Below, piece after piece: positions 26,499-35,658 of a stretch of DNA of 64,000 bases (positions are counted from its first letter, which is position 1; each line of letters starts with the position of its first letter). Source of the stretch: Tepidibacter thalassicus DSM 15285 (lineage in GTDB: Bacteria; Bacillota; Clostridia; Peptostreptococcales; Peptostreptococcaceae). Under the pieces are notes generated by a model. The model was not told the DNA's origin. It saw only the letters and a list, made by a program, of their open reading frames with translations, and did not search any database. The stretch spans positions 26,181 to 90,180 of the forward strand of contig NZ_FQXH01000010.1 of assembly GCF_900129915.1 (NCBI RefSeq). Reading direction: 5' to 3'. The position numbers and the translations under genes were made by a program.

Positions 26499-27653
26499 AT
26501 GAGAAAAATAGTTGTAGTTACAGGGACAAGAGCAGAATATGGACTTTTGTACAATACGATGAAAGAAATTGAAAATCATAGAGAGTTAGAATTGTATCTT
26601 ATAGTGACGGGAAATCACTTGTCAAAAGAACATGGATATACTATTGATGATATAAAAAAAGATGGATTTAAAGTTGAAGAAAGTATAAATATAATATTTG
26701 AAACTGACAGCAGGGAATCTATTGCAAAATCCATGGCACTTCTTATGAGCAATCTATCTCAAACATTTTTAAGAATAAATCCCGATATACTTTTAATTCT
26801 TGGAGATAGATATGAAATATTTGCATCAGCTGCAACTGCCATGGCTATGAACATTCCCATAGCTCATATATCTGGAGGAGAAATTACAGAAGGGGCAATA
26901 GATGAGCAAATAAGACATGCAATAACAAAAATGGCCCATATTCATTTCCCAGGTAATAAATATTATGCAGAAAATATAAGAAAAATGGGTGAAGAAAGTT
27001 GGAGAATATACAATGTTGGAGATCCTGGAATAGAAAATATAAAAAATATGAAATTTTATTCCAGTGAAGAACTTAAGCAATACTTTGGATTTAAAGTGGA
27101 TAGAGAAACCCTTTTAGTTACATTTCATCCAGTTACACTTGAAATAGACGATTTAAAATATCAAATGGATAATTTAATAGAAGCGTTAGATGTTTTAAAT
27201 AAAAAAACGATAATAACATATCCTAATAGTGATAGTGGAGGGAAATATATAATAGATAGACTTGAATATTTTAAAACTAAAAATAAAAATATCCATGTAT
27301 ATAAAAGTTTGGGTTCAAGGAGATATCTGAGTACTATGAAACTCTGTGGAGTAGTTGCTGGAAATTCATCAAGTGCAATAGTAGAAGCGCCTTATCTCAA
27401 AATACCAGCAGTAGATATAGGAAATAGGCAAAAGGGAAGATTAAAAGCGGAAAACATAATTTCCTGTGGATATGATAAAGAAGAAATAATAAAAGCTGTG
27501 AACAGAGCTTTAAGTGATGAATTTAGAGAAATAGCTAAAAATACAAAGAGTATTTATGGCGAGGGAAATACAAGCAAGGAAATAGTAGATATCTTAAGCA
27601 AAATAGAAATAGGAGAAAAACTATTAAAGAAAAAACTAGTATTTGGAGGGTAA
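26499..27653 (+). CDS. legG: NeuC/LegG-type hydrolysing NDP-sugar 2-epimerase
   Basis: 384 aa from ATG 26499 after TGGAGGT. VVTGTRAEYGLLYNTMKEI at the start, LGDRYEIFASAATAMAMNIPIAHISGG in two conserved blocks, and AGNSSSAIVEAPYLKIPAV near the end define the NeuC family. These enzymes release the nucleotide while inverting C2; in legionaminic synthesis the substrate is GDP-2,4-diacetamido-2,4,6-trideoxyglucose. Placement beside PtmE/LegB/LegC genes favours LegG over UDP-GlcNAc epimerase. neuB begins one base after its stop. Confidence 0.87.
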   Translation: MRKIVVVTGTRAEYGLLYNTMKEIENHRELELYLIVTGNHLSKEHGYTIDDIKKDGFKVEESINIIFETDSRESIAKSMALLMSNLSQTFLRINPDILLILGDRYEIFASAATAMAMNIPIAHISGGEITEGAIDEQIRHAITKMAHIHFPGNKYYAENIRKMGEESWRIYNVGDPGIENIKNMKFYSSEELKQYFGFKVDRETLLVTFHPVTLEIDDLKYQMDNLIEALDVLNKKTIITYPNSDSGGKYIIDRLEYFKTKNKNIHVYKSLGSRRYLSTMKLCGVVAGNSSSAIVEAPYLKIPAVDIGNRQKGRLKAENIISCGYDKEEIIKAVNRALSDEFREIAKNTKSIYGEGNTSKEIVDILSKIEIGEKLLKKKLVFGG

Positions 27654-27654
27654 T

Positions 27655-28659
27655 ATGTCAGTTTTTATAATAGCTGAAGCAGGGGTTAATCATAATGGAA
27701 AAATAGAACTTGCATATAAGCTTATAGATAAAGCTGTTGAAGCAGGATGTGATGCAGTAAAATTTCAAACATTTAAAACTGAAAAGATAATAGGAAAAAA
27801 AGCTGATAAAGCTCAGTATCAAAAAGAAAATACGGGACATGAAGAATCTCAATTTGAAATGGTGAAAAAACTAGAGCTTTCTTATGATGATTTTACAAAA
27901 TTAAAAAAGTACTGTGAAAGCAAAAATATAATGTTTTTATCGACGCCAGATGATATAGATAGTCTCAACTTTTTATGTGATTTAGGAGTGAGTTATATAA
28001 AAGTAGGTTCAACGGAAGTAACAAATATAGATTATTTAAAGGAAATAGCAAAAAAACAAATACCAATAATACTTTCAACTGGAATGAGCACTTTAGGAGA
28101 AGTAGAAAAAGCATTAGATGCCATATATTCTCAAGCAAATAGAAATGTTACACTTCTTCATGCAACAACAGATTATCCCACTAATTATGAAGATGTAAAT
28201 TTGAATGCCATGGTGACTTTAAAAAATGCATTTAAAGTAGATGTGGGATATTCAGACCATACTCTTGGATATGAAGCTGCAATAGCAGCAGTAACTCTTG
28301 GCGCAGTAATAATAGAAAAACATTTTACATTAGACAAGAATATGCAAGGACCAGACCATAAAGCATCATTAAATCCTTTTGAATTAAAGGAATTTGTAAA
28401 AAGCATAAGAAATACAGAGGCTTTACTTGGAAATGGGATAAAAAAACCGACAAAAAGAGAATTGAAAATAATGAATCAAGTTAGAAGAAGCATAGTAGCA
28501 TCTAAAGAATTAAAAAAAGGAACAAAACTCACTAAAGACATACTTGAATTTAAAAGACCGGGAAATGGTATAAAACCAGAGTTTATAGACATATTAATAG
28601 GCAGAACTCTAAAGAGAGATTTAACTGAAGATGAACCTATAAATTGGGAGGATGTATAA
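27655..28659 (+). CDS. legI: NeuB/LegI-type nonulosonic acid synthase
   Basis: 334 aa from ATG 27655 behind GGAGGG. FIIAEAGVNHNGKIELAYKL, DAVKFQTFK, VGYSDHTLG and EKHFTLDKNMQGPDHKASL are NeuB signatures (PEP condensation TIM barrel), and a C-terminal SAF domain follows (RRSIVASKELKKGTKLTKD). The enzyme condenses the 6-carbon sugar with PEP. LegI is favoured over sialic acid synthase by the neighbours. A second, distinct synthase is at 48090. Confidence 0.9.
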   Translation: MSVFIIAEAGVNHNGKIELAYKLIDKAVEAGCDAVKFQTFKTEKIIGKKADKAQYQKENTGHEESQFEMVKKLELSYDDFTKLKKYCESKNIMFLSTPDDIDSLNFLCDLGVSYIKVGSTEVTNIDYLKEIAKKQIPIILSTGMSTLGEVEKALDAIYSQANRNVTLLHATTDYPTNYEDVNLNAMVTLKNAFKVDVGYSDHTLGYEAAIAAVTLGAVIIEKHFTLDKNMQGPDHKASLNPFELKEFVKSIRNTEALLGNGIKKPTKRELKIMNQVRRSIVASKELKKGTKLTKDILEFKRPGNGIKPEFIDILIGRTLKRDLTEDEPINWEDV

Positions 28660-28661
28660 AA

Positions 28662-29327
28662 ATGGGATTTTTTGATAAAACATGGGAAAAGGTGCATAGG
28701 GAAAGAGAATGGGGAAAATATCCACCAGAGGAATTAATAAGATTTATAGCTAGGAACTATTATGAAAGAGATAGAAAAGAAGTTCATATATTGGAAATAG
28801 GTTCTGGAACAGGAGCTAATTTATGGTATTTAAGTCGAGAAGGATTTAATTCTTATGGGATAGATGGTTCTCAAACGGCTGTGAACAAGGCAAAGGAAAG
28901 ACTTAAAAGTGAAAACTTAAAAAGTCAAATTACAGTAGGAGATGTAAGTAGTATAGAATATGAAGATAAAAAATTCGATTGTGTAATAGATATTCAATGC
29001 GTAGTTCACAATAGAATAGAAGGAATAAAAAAAATATACAAAGAGGTATATAGAGTGTTAAAAGACGATGGAAAATTTTTTTCAATATCTTTTTCAACAC
29101 AAACTCTAGGATATGGGCTTGGAGAGGAAATAGAGAAAAATACTTATACAAATATAACAAAAGGGCCTTTAAGTGAAGTTGGAACAGTTCATTTTTTTAC
29201 TGAAGATGAATTGAGGAGCTATCTTTTAGAAGTTGGATTTAAAAATATAAAAATAGATTATATTGAAACAACACATGAAAATCAAACAGTAAAAATAAAA
29301 AGCTGGGTAGTACAGGCTCAAAAGTAG
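28662..29327 (+). CDS. SAM-dependent class I methyltransferase
   Basis: 221 aa from ATG 28662 with GGGAGG upstream. ILEIGSGTGANLWYLSREGF (about 43-62) is the SAM-binding motif I, followed by SYGIDGSQTAVNKAKERL and VIDIQCVVHN. Lying inside the legionaminic operon, it is a candidate for methylating the sugar or its N-acyl group; no acceptor can be read from sequence. Confidence 0.85.
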   Translation: MGFFDKTWEKVHREREWGKYPPEELIRFIARNYYERDRKEVHILEIGSGTGANLWYLSREGFNSYGIDGSQTAVNKAKERLKSENLKSQITVGDVSSIEYEDKKFDCVIDIQCVVHNRIEGIKKIYKEVYRVLKDDGKFFSISFSTQTLGYGLGEEIEKNTYTNITKGPLSEVGTVHFFTEDELRSYLLEVGFKNIKIDYIETTHENQTVKIKSWVVQAQK

Positions 29328-29336
29328 GTAGTGATT

Positions 29337-30395
29337 ATGAAATTTATAAAACCGATAGGTGGAGAGTTTTGGTTTACATCAGAAATTTTTGATAGAAAAA
29401 ATAAAAACTTTAAAGAGATTAAAGCTACTTTTTTAAGTGGAGGACAAAGTGCATTAAGAGCAGTGTTAAATGATTTAGAAATTGGTAAAGGTGATATTAT
29501 ACTAATGCCTAATCACTTATGTCCGACTATACTATACTCATTACGTGAAAAAAATGTAAATTATATATTTTATGAAATAAATAAGGATTTATCTATAGAT
29601 TTAAATTCTTTAAAAGAAAAAATTTCAAATAAAAATGTAAAAGCGGTTTATATTATAAATTATTTTGGATTTTATCATGATAGAAAAACTATAGAATTTT
29701 TAAAAAAAATGAGAAAAAAATACAATTTTAAAATAATAGAAGATGCAGTTCAAATGCTTTGGTTTGAAAACAACAACTTCATAGGAGATTATGTATTTAA
29801 TAGTTACAGAAAATTTGTTCCCATAGATGGAAGTATATTGTTATCTAAAAACGACAGAATTTACAAAGAAATAAAAGATAAATACTATGAGTTAATAAAC
29901 AAAGCAAGAAGTGAAAAAAGATTATATATAGATTATGAAATAGGAAATGAAGAAAATTATTTAAATATATTTAAAGAAGCTGAAAAATTTTATTATGAAA
30001 GAAAAGAAATATACGGAATGAACAATATATCAAAAAAACTATTGAACTTATTAGATGTCGATTATATTAAAATGAAACGTCAAAAAAACTATAAATATTT
30101 ATGTGAAAAAATAAAAAAAATAGATTTTGTAGAAATTATATTTGATGTAAATAGATTAAATAATACTATACCGTTGGGTTTTCCGATTTATATAAAAAAC
30201 AATAGAGATAAAGTTAGAAAATTGCTCATGGATGACAATATATATTGTCCTATACATTGGAATATTGAAAATGAAATAGGAAAAAATATTTTAACAATAC
30301 CTATAGATCAAAGATATAACTTAAATGACATGGATAGAATTGTATTTAGTTTACTTAAAATAAGTAATTGTTTAGAAGGAGAAAAAAATGATTAA
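29337..30395 (+). CDS. divergent DegT/DnrJ-type aminotransferase
   Basis: 352 aa from ATG 29337. SGGQSALRAVLNDLEIGKGD (about 36-55), VYIINYFGFYHD, KIIEDAVQML and SYRKFVPIDGS carry the PLP-binding pattern, with the Lys in YRK as the likely Schiff base. It is much diverged from LegC (34451) and PseC (45692), so it probably acts on a different sugar position or acts with the methyltransferase and FemAB genes around it. It overlaps the next gene by eight bases. Confidence 0.75.
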   Translation: MKFIKPIGGEFWFTSEIFDRKNKNFKEIKATFLSGGQSALRAVLNDLEIGKGDIILMPNHLCPTILYSLREKNVNYIFYEINKDLSIDLNSLKEKISNKNVKAVYIINYFGFYHDRKTIEFLKKMRKKYNFKIIEDAVQMLWFENNNFIGDYVFNSYRKFVPIDGSILLSKNDRIYKEIKDKYYELINKARSEKRLYIDYEIGNEENYLNIFKEAEKFYYERKEIYGMNNISKKLLNLLDVDYIKMKRQKNYKYLCEKIKKIDFVEIIFDVNRLNNTIPLGFPIYIKNNRDKVRKLLMDDNIYCPIHWNIENEIGKNILTIPIDQRYNLNDMDRIVFSLLKISNCLEGEKND

Positions 30396-31419
30396 TGTAT
30401 TTACATCTCAAAATAACAAATGGAATGAATACATACAGTATATGCCAATAGAGTATCGGGATATATATTATACACTAGATTATCATAAATTGTACGAAAA
30501 AAGGGGAAAAAGTGAAGCGAGATGTTTTGTATATGAAGACGGAGAAAAAATAGCTTTATATCCTTTCTTATTAAACAAAATAGAAAATGAAAATTTGAAA
30601 GAAGATTATTTTGATATTGAAACTGTATATGGATATACAGGGCCTATATCTAATTCAAATGATAAAAATTTTTTATCGTCTTTTGAAAATGAATTTTTAA
30701 ATTACTGTAAATCAAACAATATTCTTGCTGAATTTATAAGATTTAATCCACTGATTGATAATATTAATATATTTAAACATAATATAGAAATATTAAAAAA
30801 TAGAACGACTGTAATTGTAAATTTAGATAAAGACATACAATCTATATGGGAAAATTCAATAAGCAGTAAAAATAGAAATATGATAAGAAAAGCAGAAAAG
30901 TTTGGATTAAAAGTGAGAAAATCAAATGATTATAGTGCGTTTAAGAAAATTTATTATAAAACAATGGAAAAGGTCAAAGCTTCTTCATTTTATTATTTTG
31001 GTGATGAGTATTTTGAGAATATAAGTAAAAGCGATAATTGTATTTTATTTGAAGTTGTTTTAAATGATGAGGTTATTGCTGGAGGACTTTTTTTAAAGTA
31101 CGGACAGTATTTTCACTATCATTTATCTGGGAGTTTGAGTGAATATTTAAAATATGCTCCTAACAACTTAATGCTTATGGAAGCTATAAAATACGCTAAA
31201 AGTATTGGATTAAAAAAAATGCACCTTGGGGGTGGAATTACAAGTGATCCTCAAGATAGACTTTTTAAATTTAAAAAAAGCTTTTCAAAACAAACGTTGG
31301 ATTTTTATATAGGAAAAAGAGTTCACAATGAACAGATATACAATAAATTATGTGATGAATGGCTATTAAATAATCCCGACAAAAATCCAGTATATTTTCT
31401 CTTATACAAGCAGAGGTGA
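30388..31419 (+). CDS. FemAB/GNAT-like N-acyltransferase
   Basis: 343 aa. SISSKNRNMIRKAEKFGLKV, VIAGGLFLKYGQYFHYHLSG and KYAPNNLMLMEAIKYAKSIG followed by KMHLGGG match the FemAB-like double-GNAT fold used for aminoacyl or acyl transfer. The legionaminic route needs an N-acetyltransferase (LegH) and none of the usual hexapeptide type is present, so this gene may supply the acyl group, perhaps an unusual one. That role is inference. Confidence 0.75.
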   Translation: MINVFTSQNNKWNEYIQYMPIEYRDIYYTLDYHKLYEKRGKSEARCFVYEDGEKIALYPFLLNKIENENLKEDYFDIETVYGYTGPISNSNDKNFLSSFENEFLNYCKSNNILAEFIRFNPLIDNINIFKHNIEILKNRTTVIVNLDKDIQSIWENSISSKNRNMIRKAEKFGLKVRKSNDYSAFKKIYYKTMEKVKASSFYYFGDEYFENISKSDNCILFEVVLNDEVIAGGLFLKYGQYFHYHLSGSLSEYLKYAPNNLMLMEAIKYAKSIGLKKMHLGGGITSDPQDRLFKFKKSFSKQTLDFYIGKRVHNEQIYNKLCDEWLLNNPDKNPVYFLLYKQR

Positions 31420-31425
31420 TTTTTG

Positions 31426-32124
31426 ATGGAAATTTTGGCAATAATACCTGCTAGAGGGGGATCGAAAGGGGTTTTTAGAAAAAATATAAAAAATTTTAAC
31501 GGAAAGCCGTTAATAGCATGGACAATTGAAGCTGCAAAAAAATCTAAATATGTAAATAAAGTTTTAGTAAATACAGAAGATGAGGAAATAGCACAAATTT
31601 CTAGAAAATATGGAGCAGATATTCCTTTTTTAAGACCTGAAAATTTAGCCAAGGATGATACTCCTACAATGGAAGTTATTATTCATGCTTTGAACAAATT
31701 AAAAGAAAATTTTAATTATAACCCTGAATATACACTACTTCTTCAATGTACATCTCCTCTTAGGAATAAAAATCATATAGATGAAGCGATTGAATTGATT
31801 ATTGATAAAAACGTTGATTCTGTAATTTCAGTTACTGAAGTAGAACATACACCGTTTTGGATGAAAAGAATAGATGATAATGGATATTTAGAGGATTTTA
31901 TAGAATACGATAAAAAAATTTTTACAAGAAGACAAGACTTTCCTAAACTGTACAGATTAAATGGAGCAATATACATAGCGAAAACAGAAAAACTATTAGA
32001 ATTTAGGGATTTTGAAATGAAAAAAACAATACCTTATGTAATGGATAGAGTGAGCTCAATAGATATAGATTCACTTGATGATTTTAATATAGCTCAGTTT
32101 TATATGAAAAATTTAAAAGGGTGA
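31426..32124 (+). CDS. legF: NeuA/LegF-type CMP-nonulosonate synthetase
   Basis: 232 aa; ATG 31426 follows AGAGGTGA. LAIIPARGGSKGVFRKNIK (4-22) is the CTP-binding signature, with GKPLIAWTIEAAK, LLLQCTSPLRNKNHIDEAI and RLNGAIYIA. The enzyme activates the sugar as CMP-nonulosonate for Maf. It is distinct from the SpsF-like PseF at 46898. Confidence 0.9.
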   Translation: MEILAIIPARGGSKGVFRKNIKNFNGKPLIAWTIEAAKKSKYVNKVLVNTEDEEIAQISRKYGADIPFLRPENLAKDDTPTMEVIIHALNKLKENFNYNPEYTLLLQCTSPLRNKNHIDEAIELIIDKNVDSVISVTEVEHTPFWMKRIDDNGYLEDFIEYDKKIFTRRQDFPKLYRLNGAIYIAKTEKLLEFRDFEMKKTIPYVMDRVSSIDIDSLDDFNIAQFYMKNLKG

Positions 32125-32128
32125 TTAT

Positions 32129-33181
32129 ATGAAAATACAGGATGTATTTGCAAAATTAGATTTTTCATTAAAAGAAATAATGAAAATTATAGATAATACA
32201 GCAAAGGGAATAGCAATTATAGTAGACGATAATGAAAGACTTATAGGTACTATAACTGATGGAGATATTAGAAGAGCATTGCTCAATGGAATTTCATTGG
32301 AGGAAAAGGCAAAAAAAATAACTAATACTAATTGTGTATTTGTACATGAAAATTACTCTGATACATTTATAAAAAATATATTCATAAGTAAAAAAATTAT
32401 GCAAATACCAGTTGTAGATGAAAATATGAAGGTAGTAGATATTTTATTTTTTAATGATTTACATAATAACGCAAAAGAGAAAGAAAATTATGCACTGATA
32501 ATGGCTGGGGGGTTAGGAACTAGACTTAGACCTCTTACAGAAGAAATTCCAAAGCCGATGCTAAGAGTGGGAGATAGACCGATACTTGAAACTATAATTA
32601 TTCAGCTTAGAGATTTTGGATATAAAAACATATTAATATCTGTCAATTATAAATCGCATATTATAGAAGATTATTTTCAAGATGGTCAAAATTTTGGAGT
32701 GAAAATAAAGTATATATATGAGCCTAAAAGAATGGGAACTGCTGGAGCTATAAAACTCGCTCAGCAGTATTTAGATAAACATTTTTTTGTTATAAATGGA
32801 GATATACTTACAAAACTCAACTTTGAAAAACTTATGAATTATCATATAGAAAATGAAAATTGTATAACAATAGCAAGTCGTAAATACGATATTAATGTTC
32901 CGTATGGAGTTTTACAACTTGAAGATGATAAAGTTGTAAAACTTACGGAAAAACCGACTATAAATAATTTTGTAAGTGGAGGAATATACTGTTTAGATCC
33001 AATAGTAATAGACTATATTCCTGATTTTGAATATTATGACATAACAACTTTGATAGAGAAAATAATAAGAGAAAATAAATGTATAGGAAGTTTTCCGATT
33101 ACAGAATATTGGATGGATATAGGGTATATTGAAGATTACAATAGAGCAAATGAAGATTATTTTAAAATTTTTAAGAGGTGA
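32129..33181 (+). CDS. ptmE: PtmE-like sugar-1-phosphate nucleotidyltransferase with CBS domains
   Basis: 350 aa. A CBS pair at the N-terminus (GTITDGDIRRALLNG about 42-56) leads into a nucleotidyltransferase domain, MAGGLGTRLRPLTEEIPKPM (about 126-145), with FVINGDIL and VSGGIYCLDP. This two-part layout is the one of PtmE, which forms GDP-GlcN for legionaminic acid in Campylobacter. The next gene, legB, starts six bases past its stop. Confidence 0.85.
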   Translation: MKIQDVFAKLDFSLKEIMKIIDNTAKGIAIIVDDNERLIGTITDGDIRRALLNGISLEEKAKKITNTNCVFVHENYSDTFIKNIFISKKIMQIPVVDENMKVVDILFFNDLHNNAKEKENYALIMAGGLGTRLRPLTEEIPKPMLRVGDRPILETIIIQLRDFGYKNILISVNYKSHIIEDYFQDGQNFGVKIKYIYEPKRMGTAGAIKLAQQYLDKHFFVINGDILTKLNFEKLMNYHIENENCITIASRKYDINVPYGVLQLEDDKVVKLTEKPTINNFVSGGIYCLDPIVIDYIPDFEYYDITTLIEKIIRENKCIGSFPITEYWMDIGYIEDYNRANEDYFKIFKR

Positions 33182-33186
33182 TTGTA

Positions 33187-34179
33187 TTGGATTTAAAGGG
33201 AAAAAAAGTTCTAATTACAGGATCAGAAGGATTTATAGGAAGTCATTTAACTGAAAGGCTAGTTGAGATTGGAGCGGATGTTACAGCACTTGTTCAATAT
33301 AATTCATTTAATAGTTGGGGATGGATAGATACTTTTGATGAAAATGTAAAAAAAGAAATAAATGTATATACTGGAGATATTAGAGAGTACGATAGTATTT
33401 CTAAAGCTGTAAAAGGACAAGATGTAGTGTTTCATCTTGCAGCACTTATTGCTATACCTTATTCATATCAATCACCAATGGCGTATGTAAGAACAAATGT
33501 AGAAGGAACGGCTAATGTTTTACAAGCTTGTAGAGAATGCGAAGTTGAAAAAATAGTTCATACATCTACAAGTGAAACTTATGGAACTGCTTTGTACGTT
33601 CCAATAGATGAGAACCATCCACTTCAAGGACAATCCCCGTATTCAGCTTCAAAAATTGGAGCGGATAAAATAGCAGAAAGTTTTTATAGAAGTTTTAATA
33701 TGCCTATTTCGACAATTAGACCTTTTAATACGTATGGACCAAGACAATCAGCAAGAGCTGTAATTCCCACTATAATATCTCAAATACTTTCGGGAAAAAA
33801 AGAAATAAAGCTTGGAAGTTTAACACCTACAAGAGATTTTAATTATGTTAAGGATACTGTAGAAGCGTTTATTAAAATAGCAGAAAGTGAAAAAACTATA
33901 GGTCAAGTTATAAATGTCGGATCTAATTATGAAATAAGTATAGGTGATTTAGTTAAAAAAATTATAGATATAATAGGTGAAGATATAAAAATAGTTACAG
34001 ATGAAAAAAGAATAAGACCTCAAAAAAGTGAAGTAAATAGGTTGTGGGCTGATAATACTAAAATAAAGGAACTAACAGATTGGACACCTAAATATACTTT
34101 AGATGAAGGATTATCTGAAACTATAAAGTGGATAAGAGATAATATGAAGTATTTTAAAACGGATATTTATAATGTGTAG
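33187..34179 (+). CDS. legB: LegB, NAD-dependent GDP-GlcNAc 4,6-dehydratase
   Basis: 330 aa from TTG 33187, which fits AGAGGTG; the GTG at 33178 lies inside that site. GKKVLITGSEGFIGSHLTER (Rossmann glycine motif), VFHLAALIAIPYSYQSPMAY, TSTSETYGTA and SPYSASKIGADKIAESF (YxxxK) are intact. WGWIDTF after ALVQYNSFNS is typical of LegB. It follows ptmE within one operon and is followed by an inserted palindromic element. Confidence 0.9.
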   Translation: MDLKGKKVLITGSEGFIGSHLTERLVEIGADVTALVQYNSFNSWGWIDTFDENVKKEINVYTGDIREYDSISKAVKGQDVVFHLAALIAIPYSYQSPMAYVRTNVEGTANVLQACRECEVEKIVHTSTSETYGTALYVPIDENHPLQGQSPYSASKIGADKIAESFYRSFNMPISTIRPFNTYGPRQSARAVIPTIISQILSGKKEIKLGSLTPTRDFNYVKDTVEAFIKIAESEKTIGQVINVGSNYEISIGDLVKKIIDIIGEDIKIVTDEKRIRPQKSEVNRLWADNTKIKELTDWTPKYTLDEGLSETIKWIRDNMKYFKTDIYNV

Positions 34180-34187
34180 GTAAAATT

Positions 34188-34385
34188 GTAGGATGCACAC
34201 GAAAATAACACTCATACAATGAATATTTTGAAAAAACTAAGTTTCATTTCATAAAAAATTCTAAAAGCTTTAAAACTCGCTATCGCTCAGACACAAAGCT
34301 TTTTTAACGAATTTTTTATTTCATTTAACAAGTTTTTTAACAAAATATTTATGAGTATTCCTTTATATTTTCATATGCATCCTAC
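34188..34385. repeat. 198-bp palindromic MITE-like element
   Basis: The ends are a perfect 10-bp inverted repeat, GTAGGATGCA (34188-34197) and TGCATCCTAC (34376-34385). Imperfect pairing continues inward through TATTTTG/CAAAATA, AAAAAATTC/GAATTTTTT and AAAGCTTT segments to a central loop holding CTCGCTATCGCTCAGAC. The whole unit could fold as one long hairpin. It has no reading frame. It separates legB from legC and would also act as a terminator. Confidence 0.75.
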
Positions 34386-34450
34386 TTAATTGAAATGATA
34401 TGTTTTATAAAAAGTAATAAATTTGAGGAGAAAAGTTAGGAGTTGAAGAT

Positions 34451-35545
34451 ATGATTCCGTTGTGTATACCTGAAATACGAGGAAATGAGTGGAAATACAT
34501 TAAGGAGTGTTTAGATACAAATTGGGTATCTTCTGCGGGGAGTTATGTCGATAAGTTTGAAGAAGATTTTTTGAGGTATTTAAATATAAAAAAAGCAGTA
34601 GTTACTGTAAATGGAACGGCAGCAATTCATCTTGCATTAAAAGTACTTGGAATAGGAGAAGGTGATGAGGTTGTAGTTCCATCTCTTACATTTATATCTC
34701 CTGTGAACGCAGTAAGATATGTAGGTGCAGATCCTGTATTTGTAGATGTAAGCAGAGATACATTTGTAATGGATGCTGAAAAAATAGAAAAAGCTATAAC
34801 TCCAAATACAAAGGCTATATTAGTTGTTCATATATATGGACATCCTGTTGATATGGATAAAATTATGGATATAGCAAAAAAACACAATTTATATGTAATA
34901 GAAGATGCAACAGAAAGTTTGGGTTCTTTATATAAAGGAAAACATACGGGGACAATTGGAGATGTAGGGTGTTTTAGTTTTAATGGCAATAAGTTGATAA
35001 CTACTGGTGCAGGAGGAATGCTTGTTACTAATAATGAGGAGATAGGTGAAAGAGTAAAATATTTATCTACACAGACTAAGACTTTGCTTGATAACGGTGG
35101 ATTTTTTCATGAAGAAATAGGGTATAACTATAGAATGCCTAATATTCTTGCTGCCATGGGGTGTGCACAGCTTGAAAAAATAGATGAGTACATAAGTATT
35201 AAAAGGGAAAATGCTTTAGTTTACAATAAACTTTTGGAAAACACAAGGGGAATTACTATACCTGCTGAAAGAGAATATGCTAGAAATGTTTATTGGTTGT
35301 ATTCAATTATTATAGAAGATGATTTTGGTATTACTAGAGATGAACTTATAAATAGATTAAAAGAGAGAGGAGTTCAGACAAGACCGTTTTTTACACCAGT
35401 TCACAAAATGCCTCCATATATGAAGTGTAGGCATTTGGATATGACTGTTACAGAAGAATTAGCTAATAAAGGAATAAATTTACCGAGTTCAGTTGGAATT
35501 AAGAGAGAAGAAATAGAAATTATATGTGATATTATAAAAAATTGA
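34451..35545 (+). CDS. legC: LegC, DegT-family sugar aminotransferase
   Basis: 364 aa. IPLCIPEIRGNEWKYIKECL, TVNGTAAIHLALKVLGIGEG, VIEDATESLGSLYKG and FSFNGNKLITTGAGGML (PLP-Lys in GNK) match the LegC group. It aminates the 4-keto sugar made by LegB. The start ATG lies 11 bases after AGTTAGGAG. The palindromic element upstream may uncouple it from legB, so it may need its own promoter. Confidence 0.9.
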   Translation: MIPLCIPEIRGNEWKYIKECLDTNWVSSAGSYVDKFEEDFLRYLNIKKAVVTVNGTAAIHLALKVLGIGEGDEVVVPSLTFISPVNAVRYVGADPVFVDVSRDTFVMDAEKIEKAITPNTKAILVVHIYGHPVDMDKIMDIAKKHNLYVIEDATESLGSLYKGKHTGTIGDVGCFSFNGNKLITTGAGGMLVTNNEEIGERVKYLSTQTKTLLDNGGFFHEEIGYNYRMPNILAAMGCAQLEKIDEYISIKRENALVYNKLLENTRGITIPAEREYARNVYWLYSIIIEDDFGITRDELINRLKERGVQTRPFFTPVHKMPPYMKCRHLDMTVTEELANKGINLPSSVGIKREEIEIICDIIKN

Positions 35546-35570
35546 AATAATGTAATGATAATCAACTTCG

Positions 35571-35627
35571 AAATAAAAACATTAAAATTTTAGCGTTATT
35601 CGCAATAAAATTTTAATGTTTTTATTT
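35571..35627. terminator. bidirectional terminator after legC
   Basis: A perfect 22-bp inverted repeat (35571-35592 with 35606-35627), with inner GCG/CGC pairing around TTATT, ending in T-rich sequence on the right and A-rich on the left. Confidence 0.87.
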
Positions 35628-35658
35628 AATTTTAAAAAGAAAAGGAGTTGGATTTTTA

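Noticed and set aside
26499..27653. Ordinary UDP-GlcNAc 2-epimerase for teichoic acid
   Set aside because: The hydrolysing NeuC-type motifs and direct fusion of the operon to neuB/neuA/legB/legC point to nonulosonic acid synthesis.
34188..34385. Riboswitch or T-box before legC
   Set aside because: No conserved aptamer core; the perfect terminal repeats and full-length pairing fit a palindromic insertion.
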